A DNA stretch of 64,000 nt. Origin: Desulfosalsimonas propionicica. GTDB taxonomy: Bacteria > Desulfobacterota > Desulfobacteria > Desulfobacterales > Desulfosalsimonadaceae. The stretch spans positions 53,039-117,038 of the forward strand of contig NZ_JACDUS010000011.1 of the NCBI RefSeq assembly GCF_013761005.1. The letters are read 5' to 3'. Under the pieces are notes generated by a model. It was given only the letters and a program-made list of their open reading frames with translations. It had not been told where the DNA came from and did no database searches. Both the position numbers and the translations under genes were made by a program. Shown piece after piece: positions 16,665 through 24,964 of the stretch (its first letter is position 1; every line of letters starts with the position of its first letter).

Positions 16665-18824
16665 ATGGCTTTAACAATTAATACCAATGTCGCATCCCTT
16701 AATGCCCAGAGAAACCTGAACAATTCCCAGGGCGCTTTGAACAACGCCATGCAGCGTCTGTCTTCTGGACTTCGCATCAACAGCGCAAAAGACGACGCAG
16801 CCGGTCTGGCCATCTCCGACCGCATGACCTCCCAGGTCAAGGGGCTGAACCAGGCGGCCAGAAACGCCAATGACGGCATTTCGCTTGCCCAGACCGCTGA
16901 GGGGGCGCTCCAGGAGTCCACCAACCTGCTCCAGCGCATGCGCGAGCTGGCGGTTCAGTCCGCAAATGATACCAACAGCGCAAGCGACCGGGCCTCGCTG
17001 CAGTCCGAGGTCAATCAGCTCAAGCAGGAGATCACTCGTATTGCCGAAACCACTACTTTCAACGGCAAGAACCTCCTCGATGGAACCCTGAACAGCGCTC
17101 AGTTCCAGGTAGGGGCGAATGCCAATGAAACCATCAGCTTCGGCGTCAGCTCAGCCAAAGCCGCCGATCTGGGGAATAATGCCCTTGCAACAGATAACGA
17201 TGCCGGTATTGAGGCAGCTACTGCAGTGTATACCTTTACCGCAGACGGGGCTGAAATGGGCAAAGCTGTAACCGGGTCAGACAATGGGATTACCGCAGAA
17301 GATATTACGGTAACCGATTCCGCTGGCAATAGCCAATCTTACTCCATCTCGGCTAATGAAGAATCCAGCTCTGTTGCTACCGAACTTTCCAAGCTCGACG
17401 GGGTAACCGCCACGGCGACTAACTCAGTTGTATTGAGTGGTGGAAGCACAGGCTCTGCATCTAACGATCAAACTCTTACCTTTACTAATGGGAGTGGTGA
17501 TAGCGTAACTCTGACCGCAGGGGTAGATATAAGTGATGCAGACGCCATGCTGGCAGATATAAACGACAATCATTCTGCAGATGCGGAAACAGCTGGTTTA
17601 ACTTTTACTTCTGACGGAACCAATCTCACGGCAACCAGTGCCACCGGTGAGGATATAACTGTAGCACTTACCGACAATAGTGATGGTGACGCATCAATCG
17701 ATATGATGGGTCTTGATGAAACAACTACACAGGGGTTGGCAGCCGGCAACTTGACAGGAACTGCAGGCGGCGCAGTCACCGTTGCGCTGGATCAGGGGTA
17801 TGAAATCGAGTCAAGCGCTTCTGACGGATATTTTACCTCCGGCGATGCTGATACTGCTGTTGATACGGTAAAAACCGGCCAGGCCGATACCACAGGTGGC
17901 AACAATGTAGGCGCCCAGACCCTTACCATTGTTGGGCCGGATGGTTCTTCCACTGCGGATATCGATGAAGGCGCATCAGCCAAGGCTGTTGCCACTGCGG
18001 TAAACGGTGAATCAGCTGATACCGGAGTAAGTGCCGAGGCACGCACCGTGGCAACCTTGTCTGATCTGACCGAGGACGGGACTTTATCCTTCACTCTGCA
18101 GGGAGATACCACCGTTGATGCGGTAGAGATCCAGGCCACGGTAACCAAGGGCGATCTGTCTGCGCTGGCAAAAGCGATCAACGACAAGGCCGGCGCTACC
18201 GGCATCAGTGCCGAGCTCTCAGGCAGCGACAACGAAATTATCCTGACTCAGGACAGCGGCTATAATATTGCCATCGCTGATTTTAATAACACCACTGAAA
18301 ACTCATCTATGAACATCAGTGGTAGCCAGGGCGGGGCAACCAAACTAGTGGATGATGGCAGCGGCAGCTATGATTCTGCCGTAGTCGGTGGCGAGGTGAC
18401 TTTCAGCGCTGCTGATGACTTCAACATCACCAGCGATATTGCTGCCGATGCCACGGGCGGAACTTCACTGTTTAACGCGGATGGCAATGAGGCCAATGTC
18501 AGTGACCTGGAATCCGTAGCTGATGTTGACATTACCACAGTAGAAGGAGCAGCTTCGGCAATCTCTTCTATCGATGGCGCCATCGGCCAGATCGATACCT
18601 ACCGCGGGGACATGGGCGCGGTGCAGAACCGGTTTGAGTCCACCATCGCCAACCTGCAGAATGTCTCCGAGAACCTCACGGCTGCCCGCTCCCGGATTCT
18701 GGATGCGGACATCGCCCAGGAGACCTCTGCCATGACCAAGAACAACATCCTTCAGCAGGCGGGTGTTTCCATCCTCGCCCAGGCCAACCAGGCCCCGCAG
18801 CTGGCACTTTCGCTGCTGCAGTAA
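16665..18824 (+). CDS. fliC: Flagellin
   Basis: A 719-residue flagellin. The N-terminal D0/D1 region (residues 1 to about 140) is canonical: [54 protein letters not shown] and FNGKNLLDG. The C-terminal D1/D0 region has [35 protein letters not shown] and ends LALSLLQ. Between them lies a very large, acidic, Ser/Thr/Gly/Asp-rich insert of roughly 470 residues, with NaIDR-like repeats, that would form the surface-exposed domains; flagellins without it are about 270-300 residues. AAGGAGGAAAC precedes the ATG. It is followed by a strong terminator, so it is probably transcribed alone from a FliA-type promoter. Filament assembly would use FliS and the FliD cap encoded just downstream. Confidence 0.96.
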   Translation: MALTINTNVASLNAQRNLNNSQGALNNAMQRLSSGLRINSAKDDAAGLAISDRMTSQVKGLNQAARNANDGISLAQTAEGALQESTNLLQRMRELAVQSANDTNSASDRASLQSEVNQLKQEITRIAETTTFNGKNLLDGTLNSAQFQVGANANETISFGVSSAKAADLGNNALATDNDAGIEAATAVYTFTADGAEMGKAVTGSDNGITAEDITVTDSAGNSQSYSISANEESSSVATELSKLDGVTATATNSVVLSGGSTGSASNDQTLTFTNGSGDSVTLTAGVDISDADAMLADINDNHSADAETAGLTFTSDGTNLTATSATGEDITVALTDNSDGDASIDMMGLDETTTQGLAAGNLTGTAGGAVTVALDQGYEIESSASDGYFTSGDADTAVDTVKTGQADTTGGNNVGAQTLTIVGPDGSSTADIDEGASAKAVATAVNGESADTGVSAEARTVATLSDLTEDGTLSFTLQGDTTVDAVEIQATVTKGDLSALAKAINDKAGATGISAELSGSDNEIILTQDSGYNIAIADFNNTTENSSMNISGSQGGATKLVDDGSGSYDSAVVGGEVTFSAADDFNITSDIAADATGGTSLFNADGNEANVSDLESVADVDITTVEGAASAISSIDGAIGQIDTYRGDMGAVQNRFESTIANLQNVSENLTAARSRILDADIAQETSAMTKNNILQQAGVSILAQANQAPQLALSLLQ

Positions 18825-18848
18825 GCGGGATGAGACATTAACCCTTGT

Positions 18849-18881
18849 ACAGGGGCCGGATTCCTTCCGGCCCCTGTTTTT
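18849..18881 (+). terminator. Intrinsic terminator after flagellin
   Basis: Perfect 12-bp stem (ACAGGGGCCGGA paired with TCCGGCCCCTGT) with a short loop and a run of T. It lies 24 bp after the flagellin stop and before the ribosome binding site of flaG. Confidence 0.93.
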
Positions 18882-18898
18882 AAAGGAGGAAAGCTGTC

Positions 18899-19279
18899 AT
18901 GAAGATTGAATCTTTGGCGGCGAATGTGGCAAATGCCCAGTCCATCCGGGCGGTTAACGGCTCTTCAGCGAAGCGGGTCCCGCAGCAGGAAAATTTCCAG
19001 CAGCAGGGCAGGGGGCAAAACGCAGTTTCAAATGGCGGCCGGTCTTTTGAGAATAAGGTTGCACCGGAAGAGATTCTGGACAAGATAAAGGAGATCTCTG
19101 AGGACGGCCTCTACAGTGTGCGGTTTGAGAAAAACGATGAGATCGACCAGCTGGTGGTCAAGCTCGTGGACCGCCAGACCGACGAGGTGATCCGGCAGAT
19201 TCCGCCGGAGGCGATTCTGGGCGTTAAGGCCAATCTGCAGGAGTATGCCACAGGCAATATCTTCCACCAGATGAGCTGA
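18899..19279 (+). CDS. flaG: FlaG family flagellar protein
   Basis: A 126-residue protein with a variable glutamine-rich N-terminal part and a conserved C-terminal FlaG domain: LYSVRFEKNDEIDQLVVKLVDRQTDEVIRQIPPEAILGVKANLQEY. FlaG proteins affect filament length in several bacteria; the mechanism is not settled. Its place between flagellin and fliD is the usual one. AAAGGAGGAAAG precedes the ATG. It is the first gene after the flagellin terminator, so either a promoter in the short gap or readthrough is needed. Confidence 0.92.
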   Translation: MKIESLAANVANAQSIRAVNGSSAKRVPQQENFQQQGRGQNAVSNGGRSFENKVAPEEILDKIKEISEDGLYSVRFEKNDEIDQLVVKLVDRQTDEVIRQIPPEAILGVKANLQEYATGNIFHQMS

Positions 19280-19322
19280 CCTTCGCACTTGTGTAAACGC
19301 AAGCAACCGGGAATTCAATAAT

Positions 19323-20735
19323 ATGTCTGCCATCAATTTCACCGGTCTGGCCTCCGGACTGGATACGGATTCCATTATCAAGAGCCTGATGGAAGCTGAA
19401 AAGCAGCCCCTGAGCCGTCTGGAGGGGGACAAGGAGTACTTTAGCCGCCGCCTGGAGGCGTATAAGGCCTTTGACCAAAAACTCGCGGCCTTAAACGCCA
19501 CCGTGGATGCACTGGATTTAAACAGTGATCTGCGCGAGAGCCAGGTGAGCCTTTCGGGTGAAAATGTGGTCTCCGCCAGTGTGACCAGCGCCCCTGAGGG
19601 CTCTTATGATCTGGCGGTGGAGCAGCTCGCCCAGGTGCAGAAAAGCGTTTCGGACAGCGCCTATGCATCCAGAACAGAGCACGTCTTTGGCACGGGTGAG
19701 CTTACCCTAACGGTTGGTGACGGGGTGGTCAGTGAAGGGGCTGCGGGGACGGATCATGCCATAACGATTGATGAAAACAACAATTCGCTTTCCGGCATCC
19801 AGAATGCCATCAACAAAGGAACGCAGGAGCACGGCATATCGGCAACCATTATTGACAATGGAAACGAGGGCGGGGATCGCTACCACCTGATGCTCACGGG
19901 TGCGGATTCATCCACTGAATTCACCCTGACAAGCGGATTGAGCGGCGGCACCGAGACAATATCATTGGATCCGCCCACTCAATCCGCCCAGGATGCGATA
20001 GCCTACCTGGACGGGGTGCAGCTCAACAGCGATACCAACACCATCAAAAACGCGCTGAACGGAGTGACATTGAACCTGGAGGGTGTCAGCGCGGATGACG
20101 GTTCGGGCGGGCTTTTGTCCACCACCATGACGATTTCCACCAACACGGATTCGGTGGCGGAGAAGATGAATGCTTTTGTCGAGGCCTACAACGATACCGT
20201 ATCGTTTGTTACGGGTCAGTCAAAGACAGAGGAGAGCGACTCGGGCATCCTGGCGGGCGATTCCGGCTTAAACGGCGTGAAACGCAGGCTCCAGGGGCTG
20301 CTTACCACCCAGGTGGGGGGAAATGACGCTTATTCCGCCCTGAGCCAGCTCGGCCTTTCCACGAACCGGGACGGGACAATCAGTTTTGACGCGACCGCTT
20401 TTTCCGGGGCGCTGGAATCGGATTTTGAGGAAGTCAGCCGGGTTATTGCCGGCGATGATGATGTGGGGGGGGTGTTTAAACAGTACCGGAGCTATTTGAA
20501 CGCCATGACCAGCTCCAGAAACGGGTTCTATGCCACCAAGCAGGACAATATCGAGCGGACTATTGACCGCATTGACGATGATATCGTCAAAATGGAGGAC
20601 CGTCTGGAAAGGCGCGAGCAGATGTATCTGGATAAGTTCACTGCGCTGGAGCAGATGGTGGCCGTGATGAATTCCCAGAGCGAATATTTAACACAGCAAA
20701 TGGACAAGATGCCATCCTTAGGAGGTGGAGATTGA
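19323..20735 (+). CDS. fliD: Flagellar filament capping protein FliD
   Basis: A 470-residue hook-associated protein 2. The N-terminus INFTGLASGLDTDSIIKSLMEAEKQPLSRLE and the C-terminal coiled region (TIDRIDDDIVKMEDRLERREQMYLDKFTALEQMVAVMNSQSEYL) are diagnostic. The central variable domains are shown by a region rich in Ser, Thr and Gly. FliD caps the growing filament and folds incoming flagellin. Its stop overlaps the fliS start (TGATG), indicating translational coupling. Confidence 0.96.
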   Translation: MSAINFTGLASGLDTDSIIKSLMEAEKQPLSRLEGDKEYFSRRLEAYKAFDQKLAALNATVDALDLNSDLRESQVSLSGENVVSASVTSAPEGSYDLAVEQLAQVQKSVSDSAYASRTEHVFGTGELTLTVGDGVVSEGAAGTDHAITIDENNNSLSGIQNAINKGTQEHGISATIIDNGNEGGDRYHLMLTGADSSTEFTLTSGLSGGTETISLDPPTQSAQDAIAYLDGVQLNSDTNTIKNALNGVTLNLEGVSADDGSGGLLSTTMTISTNTDSVAEKMNAFVEAYNDTVSFVTGQSKTEESDSGILAGDSGLNGVKRRLQGLLTTQVGGNDAYSALSQLGLSTNRDGTISFDATAFSGALESDFEEVSRVIAGDDDVGGVFKQYRSYLNAMTSSRNGFYATKQDNIERTIDRIDDDIVKMEDRLERREQMYLDKFTALEQMVAVMNSQSEYLTQQMDKMPSLGGGD

Positions 20736-21190
20736 TGAATAATCCGTATCAGAACTATTTTGCCAATCAGATTCAAACGGCATCACCCGAGCAGGTGCTT
20801 GTCATGCTCTATGACGGGGCCATCCGGTTTCTGCGCCAGGCCCGGCAGGCCCTGGAAAACGGCGACCGCGTGGGCAAGCTCAAAAAAATCAGCCGGACCG
20901 TGGCCATTTTAACCGAGCTGTCCAACAGCCTGGATTTTGAAAAAGGCGGCGAGATCGCAGAAAATTTAGACGGGCTTTACGCCTACATGGTCCGGGAGCT
21001 GACCCGGCCCAATGCAGAAGATGAATTCAAGGCTATGGAGGTGTCTGAAAATATCCTGCTGGAGCTGCGGGGCGCCTGGGCCGAGGCCATTGAAAAAAAC
21101 CGGTCCAAAGAGGAGCAATCCCCGGCCGCGGCATACGGGGACAGCAGCGATGCCGAGCCTCCGCGCAAATCCATGAATGCGGCTGTATAA
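20735..21190 (+). CDS. fliS: Flagellin export chaperone FliS
   Basis: A 151-residue FliS. Hallmarks are NPYQNYFANQIQTASPEQVLVMLYDGAIRFLRQA at the start, and SLDFEKGGEIAENLDGLYAYMVRELTRPN. FliS binds the disordered C-terminal D0 of flagellin in the cytosol and prevents early polymerisation. The ATG at 20735 overlaps the fliD stop and has AGGAGGTGGAG just upstream. The C-terminus carries a short low-complexity extension. Confidence 0.96.
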   Translation: MNNPYQNYFANQIQTASPEQVLVMLYDGAIRFLRQARQALENGDRVGKLKKISRTVAILTELSNSLDFEKGGEIAENLDGLYAYMVRELTRPNAEDEFKAMEVSENILLELRGAWAEAIEKNRSKEEQSPAAAYGDSSDAEPPRKSMNAAV

Positions 21191-21202
21191 GGGGGGCTGT
21201 TA

Positions 21203-21697
21203 ATGACCTTTATGCATCATAAGGCAGGCCCTGAATCGGATCGGGCGCCGGATCCGCTGCCGGATCCGGCGCCGGCGGCAGCGCTTGACCGGGAGCTCGA
21301 CCAAGCCGCGGCCTGCTTTCGGGATCTGCTGGCGCAATACAGCCGGATCCGAAAGGCTGTGGCCGGCGGCGCATCCGGGGCGTGTCTGCGAGAGTGCATT
21401 TCGCAGATGCGCGGAATTGATGCCCGGGCGGCCGGGTGCGGGGAAAAAATTCTGGCTGCGGCTGAGCATGCCGGGATTTCTTTGAAAGATTACCCGGGAT
21501 ATGCGGCCTGGCGGGATTTGGCCGATCAGGTGCTGGCGGAAAACAGGCGCATTAAGGCCTATCTAAAGGCCGCCATGGCTGTGGCCAAAGACGAACTCGA
21601 CCGGATGCGCACCGGCAAACAGGCCCTTGGCGGTTATCACAGCAAGGGCAGCGCCCGGGGGCAAAACGCAGGTGCACGGATTAACTGCGGGGCGTGA
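21203..21697 (+). CDS. FlgN/FliT-like putative flagellar chaperone
   Basis: A 164-residue helical protein directly after fliS. The N-terminus is an alanine- and proline-rich tail. The rest is a helical bundle ending in VAKDELDRMRTGKQALGGYHSK, the kind of C-terminal helix with a K-x-x-x-GY pattern seen in FlgN and FliT export chaperones. Position after fliS is where fliT is normally found. The assignment is by context and weak similarity only; it could also be an unrelated coiled-coil protein of the flagellar cluster. Confidence 0.55.
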   Translation: MTFMHHKAGPESDRAPDPLPDPAPAAALDRELDQAAACFRDLLAQYSRIRKAVAGGASGACLRECISQMRGIDARAAGCGEKILAAAEHAGISLKDYPGYAAWRDLADQVLAENRRIKAYLKAAMAVAKDELDRMRTGKQALGGYHSKGSARGQNAGARINCGA

Positions 21698-21769
21698 AGC
21701 GGCAATATTTGCCATTACATGCAATCTTCTGGTTTACTTTAAAGCGGTTTTCTGGTAGGGCCACGGGCT

Positions 21770-22438
21770 ATGGATGTAAACGACTACCTGTCCAATTTTC
21801 CGGAAAAAATACCCGTGGCCGTCAATGTCCCCATCCGGGGCGGAGAGGTGCAAAAATACAGTGCCATTGCCCTGGTGACCGATCCGCCGGAGGTGGAGCT
21901 GTATTTTGATCCAAACGCCCTGCCGGATCCCGGACGCATTGACACGGAAGCCGACTGTCTGGTGTTTGTTGAAACCGGCGAGATCGTCACCCTGATATCA
22001 AGCATTGAAGAGGCGGCGGGCCGGGATTTGTTGCGCATCACGGTGCACAATGTGATCCAGCACGAGGAAAAACGCGAGTTTTTCCGCGGGCCGGCCGGGC
22101 GGCTGAGCCTGTCGTGCCGCCGCAAGGGACCCGGCGGCGGAAAGCCCTTTGCCGGAAAAGGAGTCAATATCAGCTGCGGCGGAGTGCTCATGATGGTATA
22201 TCAGCAGGTGCAGAAAAAAGAAAAGCTTGCCATGGAGATCCGGGTGCCGGAGCCTGTCAGCAAAACCCTGGAAGCAGATGCCGTTGTGCTGCGCATTAAC
22301 CAGGTGAGAAAGGGCTTTTTTTCTGTGGCCGTTCGGTTTACCAACATGGATTCCGAGACCTGTGACGATATCATGGCTTTCTGTTTTGCCGAACAGCGCC
22401 GCATGTTAAGAGAACAGGTCCTGACCCGGGATCTCTGA
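21770..22438 (+). CDS. PilZ domain protein (YcgR-like, c-di-GMP receptor)
   Basis: A 222-residue protein with an N-terminal YcgR-like beta-domain (residues 1-95) and a PilZ domain. The c-di-GMP binding residues are visible: the R-x-x-x-R-type motif in KREFFRG at about 101-107 and the N-x-S-x-x-G motif in VNISCGGVL. Proteins of this build slow or stop the flagellar motor when c-di-GMP rises. Its position inside the flagellar cluster supports that role here. No ribosome binding site stands out; the ATG at 21770 lies 70 bp after the previous stop. Confidence 0.85.
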   Translation: MDVNDYLSNFPEKIPVAVNVPIRGGEVQKYSAIALVTDPPEVELYFDPNALPDPGRIDTEADCLVFVETGEIVTLISSIEEAAGRDLLRITVHNVIQHEEKREFFRGPAGRLSLSCRRKGPGGGKPFAGKGVNISCGGVLMMVYQQVQKKEKLAMEIRVPEPVSKTLEADAVVLRINQVRKGFFSVAVRFTNMDSETCDDIMAFCFAEQRRMLREQVLTRDL

Positions 22439-22440
22439 GA

Positions 22441-22600
22441 CCCGACATTGCTTTCGGCGCTTTTCCTCCGCCACCCGTCTTCCGCCCTCTGTTCCTCAGC
22501 CCTCTGTCTTCCGCCTTCTGACCACTGACTACTGACTACCGACCCCCGACCACTGACAACTGACCACTGACAACCGCCTGCCGACATCCCCTAAACTTTC
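22441..22600. repeat. Low-complexity CTGACnAC-type repeat tract
   Basis: After the PilZ gene lies a pyrimidine-rich tract (CTTCCGCCCTCTG-like units) that passes into irregular tandem repeats of a CCACTGACAACTGAC type. A short inverted piece of similar sequence is at 23930-23965, after the FlhB-like gene. No gene is encoded. Confidence 0.7.
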
Positions 22601-22625
22601 AAATCCCCCCGCCGATAAGCAGCAT

Positions 22626-23663
22626 ATGTACATCAATGCCCAACCACCTCCGATATTGAGCCTTGCGGCCCCTGCAGACATTTCCATGCACCGGGTCGGC
22701 GAGAGCCAGACATTGAAACTGGCGCCCTACCAGATCGTTCAGGCAACGGTTGCAGAAGGGGGTATGGAGCGGGTTGTGCTCAAAATCAAGGATCACCAGC
22801 TAAGTGCTGAGACAAAGGTGCCCCTGCGCACGGGCCAGAAACTCAACCTGCAGGTGATGGCCACCTCTCCCCAGACCCATCTGCGGATCATGGAGGAGGC
22901 TGAACTGCGTCACCTGTTTCGGCTGCTGCATTCATTCGGCCGCAGCATCCGGATTATGCCCATGTTAGAAAACATGGGACCTGAGGCAAAGGCCATGGTG
23001 TCTAATCTCATGAACGTGCTGGGATCGGATCCAAACACGGTGAGCGGAGGCGATATTTCCCGGCTGTGGCAGGATATGGGGTTGAACCTGGAGGCGCTGC
23101 TGGCCCAGGGCCGGAGCCAGGAGGCGTTTTCCGGGTTCAAGGCGCTTTTGCTCATGCAGGCCGCAGGCGGGCAGGGGGGCGGTGCCGGGGCAGAGGAGGC
23201 TTCTGCCATGCTTGAGCACCTGAATTTGTTTCAGCTCTGCCGGTACCGCCTGGCCCAGGACAATACGGTGTTTCTGCCCCTTCCCTTTGAATTTTTGGAA
23301 CAGGGGTATCTGCTGGCCCAAAAACAGGAGCCCCGGCAGGGCGAGGATCCGGATGCGGATGATCCCGGAGAGCCGCCGGATGAAACGCCTGCATGGAAGA
23401 TGAACCTGAATTTGAAATTATCGGTTCTGGGCAGTCTTGAAATTCTTTTGCTGTTTGAGGATCCGGGTCTGCGCATGCGGGTTTTGTGCGAAACCCAAAA
23501 AAGCGCCAAAACCCTTTCACAGGCCATGCCGCAGCTTGCAGACCGCCTGACCACGGTGTCTTTGCTGGGTTATTCCGTGGATACCGGGGCCAGAGATCCG
23601 GTGATGACGCTGTTGGAGCGCCTGGTGCCCGAAGGCGATCATTTCCTGGAGGCCAGGGCATGA
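22626..23663 (+). CDS. FliK-like flagellar hook-length control protein
   Basis: A 345-residue protein with a C-terminal region resembling the Flg_hook/FliK C-terminal domain: KMNLNLKLSVLGSLEILLLFEDPGLRMRVLCETQKSAKTLSQAMPQLADRL. The middle is helical and glycine-rich around residue 180-190. FliK senses hook length and switches export specificity by acting on FlhB. The next gene, overlapping by ATGA, encodes a lone FlhB C-terminal domain, which strongly supports the export-switch assignment. It lacks the long Gln/Pro-rich ruler of enteric FliK. Confidence 0.7.
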   Translation: MYINAQPPPILSLAAPADISMHRVGESQTLKLAPYQIVQATVAEGGMERVVLKIKDHQLSAETKVPLRTGQKLNLQVMATSPQTHLRIMEEAELRHLFRLLHSFGRSIRIMPMLENMGPEAKAMVSNLMNVLGSDPNTVSGGDISRLWQDMGLNLEALLAQGRSQEAFSGFKALLLMQAAGGQGGGAGAEEASAMLEHLNLFQLCRYRLAQDNTVFLPLPFEFLEQGYLLAQKQEPRQGEDPDADDPGEPPDETPAWKMNLNLKLSVLGSLEILLLFEDPGLRMRVLCETQKSAKTLSQAMPQLADRLTTVSLLGYSVDTGARDPVMTLLERLVPEGDHFLEARA

Positions 23664-23944
23664 CAGCGGATTTCGGCAAACCCAGAAAGGCCGTTGCCCT
23701 GAAATACGACCGGGACCGTGACAATGCACCCGTGGTGGCCGCCGGCGGCCAGGGGCAGGTGGCGGAAAAGATCCTGGAACTGGGCCGGCAGGCCGGCATT
23801 GCCATCCAGGCGGATCCCGATTTGGTGGAGGTCCTGGCCCGGGTGCCGGTGGGAGATGAGATTCCGGTGGAGCTGTACCAGGCCGTGGCCGAGATTCTGG
23901 CGTTTGTGTATGGCCTGAATAAGACGGAGGGCGGAGGGCGGTAG
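23660..23944 (+). CDS. FlhB C-terminal domain paralogue (FlhX/YlqH-like)
   Basis: A 94-residue protein equal to the cytosolic autocleavage domain of FlhB/EscU without the membrane part. The pattern AVALKYDRDRDNAPVVAAGGQGQVAEKILELGRQAGIAIQADPDLVEVLARVPVGDEIPVELYQAVAEILAFVY is characteristic. The NPTH cleavage motif is not present; the site reads KPRKAVALKY, as in other stand-alone paralogues. Such proteins can partly substitute for the FlhB C-domain. It is translationally coupled to the FliK-like gene. Confidence 0.88.
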   Translation: MTADFGKPRKAVALKYDRDRDNAPVVAAGGQGQVAEKILELGRQAGIAIQADPDLVEVLARVPVGDEIPVELYQAVAEILAFVYGLNKTEGGGR

Positions 23945-24069
23945 TCGGTGGTCAGTGGGCGGAATAAATTTTGGCCCTGATCTTGCATGGAGTTATTGCA
24001 ATTTCAATCAGGTCAAATAATTGACAGTCATTCGGGGTTTTAACCAATAGGAAAAAGAGGAGACAGCAA

Positions 24070-24444
24070 ATGGGAAAAATAATCTTAATTGTCGATGATT
24101 CCAGCACCATGAGAAAAATCGTCAACCGGTCCCTGCGGCAGGCCGGCCTGGAGTTTGACACGGTTCTGGAAGCTGGCGACGGCCAGGAGGCCATGGATCT
24201 GCTGGCCAATGAAAAGCCGGATATCATTTTATCTGATATCAACATGCCCAACATGGATGGTATCGAGTTCTTAAAAAACAAGGCCAATGACGATTCCATC
24301 AAGGACATTCCCGTGGTCATGGTTACCACAGAGGGCGGCTCCCAGGACATGGTGGATCAGTCCATGACTCTTGGCGCATCCGGATGCGTGAAAAAACCCT
24401 TCACCCCCGACCAGGTTAACGAAGTGCTCGGTCCCCTGCTGTAA
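24070..24444 (+). CDS. cheY: Chemotaxis response regulator CheY
   Basis: A 124-residue single receiver domain. Acidic pair D9-D10 in LIVDDSS, phosphoacceptor D56 in LSDINMPNMDG, threonine in VMVTTEGG and lysine in CVKKPF are all present. It opens the chemotaxis operon and would receive phosphate from the CheA encoded downstream and act at the motor. AAAAAGAGG lies upstream of the ATG. The upstream gap contains a small palindrome GTCAAATAATTGAC at 24012-24025 that overlaps a TTGACA element and could be an operator or promoter, which is weakly supported. Confidence 0.95.
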   Translation: MGKIILIVDDSSTMRKIVNRSLRQAGLEFDTVLEAGDGQEAMDLLANEKPDIILSDINMPNMDGIEFLKNKANDDSIKDIPVVMVTTEGGSQDMVDQSMTLGASGCVKKPFTPDQVNEVLGPLL

Positions 24445-24469
24445 CGCCAGACAAGGAGCTGTTTTTATC

Positions 24470-24928
24470 ATGAATTTTGCTGAAAAAATCGTGGATGTCA
24501 CCCAGGAAATCTTTGAGACCATGATCATGGTCGATGTCACGGCCGGTGAGCCGCTTTCCGAGCACAAATCGCGCTTTCAGTGCAGCCTTAGCGCCATGGT
24601 GGGCTTTGCGGGGTTCAAGCAGGGCAACCTGACCCTTCATGCCCCGGATGCGGTGGCCCGGGGCCTGACCCAGGATTTTCTGGGTATGGAGGTTGAAAGC
24701 ATCAACGAGGACGTGGAGGATGCCATGGGCGAATTGGCCAACATGCTGGCCGGTTCCCTAAAACCGTTTATCTCTTCTGAAAACGGCAAGGTGGAGCTCT
24801 CCCTGCCGTCAGTGGTCCACGGCGAGGAATACACCCTGACCGTTGTCAACAAGGCGGACTGGGTGATTGTGCCCTTTACCGTGTCCCACGGCGATTTTCT
24901 GGTGGGCCTGGAAATCAAGAAACAATAA
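24470..24928 (+). CDS. cheX: CheX-type CheY-P phosphatase
   Basis: A 152-residue protein of the CheC/CheX/FliY family. The catalytic E-x-x-N motif is in DAMGELANMLAG (E88 and N91), single as in CheX. The protein would dephosphorylate CheY-P in the cytosol. It lies 25 bp after cheY and before the tandem CheC-like gene, within the same operon. Confidence 0.9.
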   Translation: MNFAEKIVDVTQEIFETMIMVDVTAGEPLSEHKSRFQCSLSAMVGFAGFKQGNLTLHAPDAVARGLTQDFLGMEVESINEDVEDAMGELANMLAGSLKPFISSENGKVELSLPSVVHGEEYTLTVVNKADWVIVPFTVSHGDFLVGLEIKKQ

Positions 24929-24964
24929 GCATTTCAATATGATTACGGAAAAAGCGGATTTGTA

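Noticed and set aside
22441..22600. Repeat tract after the PilZ gene as a small RNA or CRISPR
   Set aside because: It is low-complexity sequence without defined repeat-spacer structure or stable hairpin.
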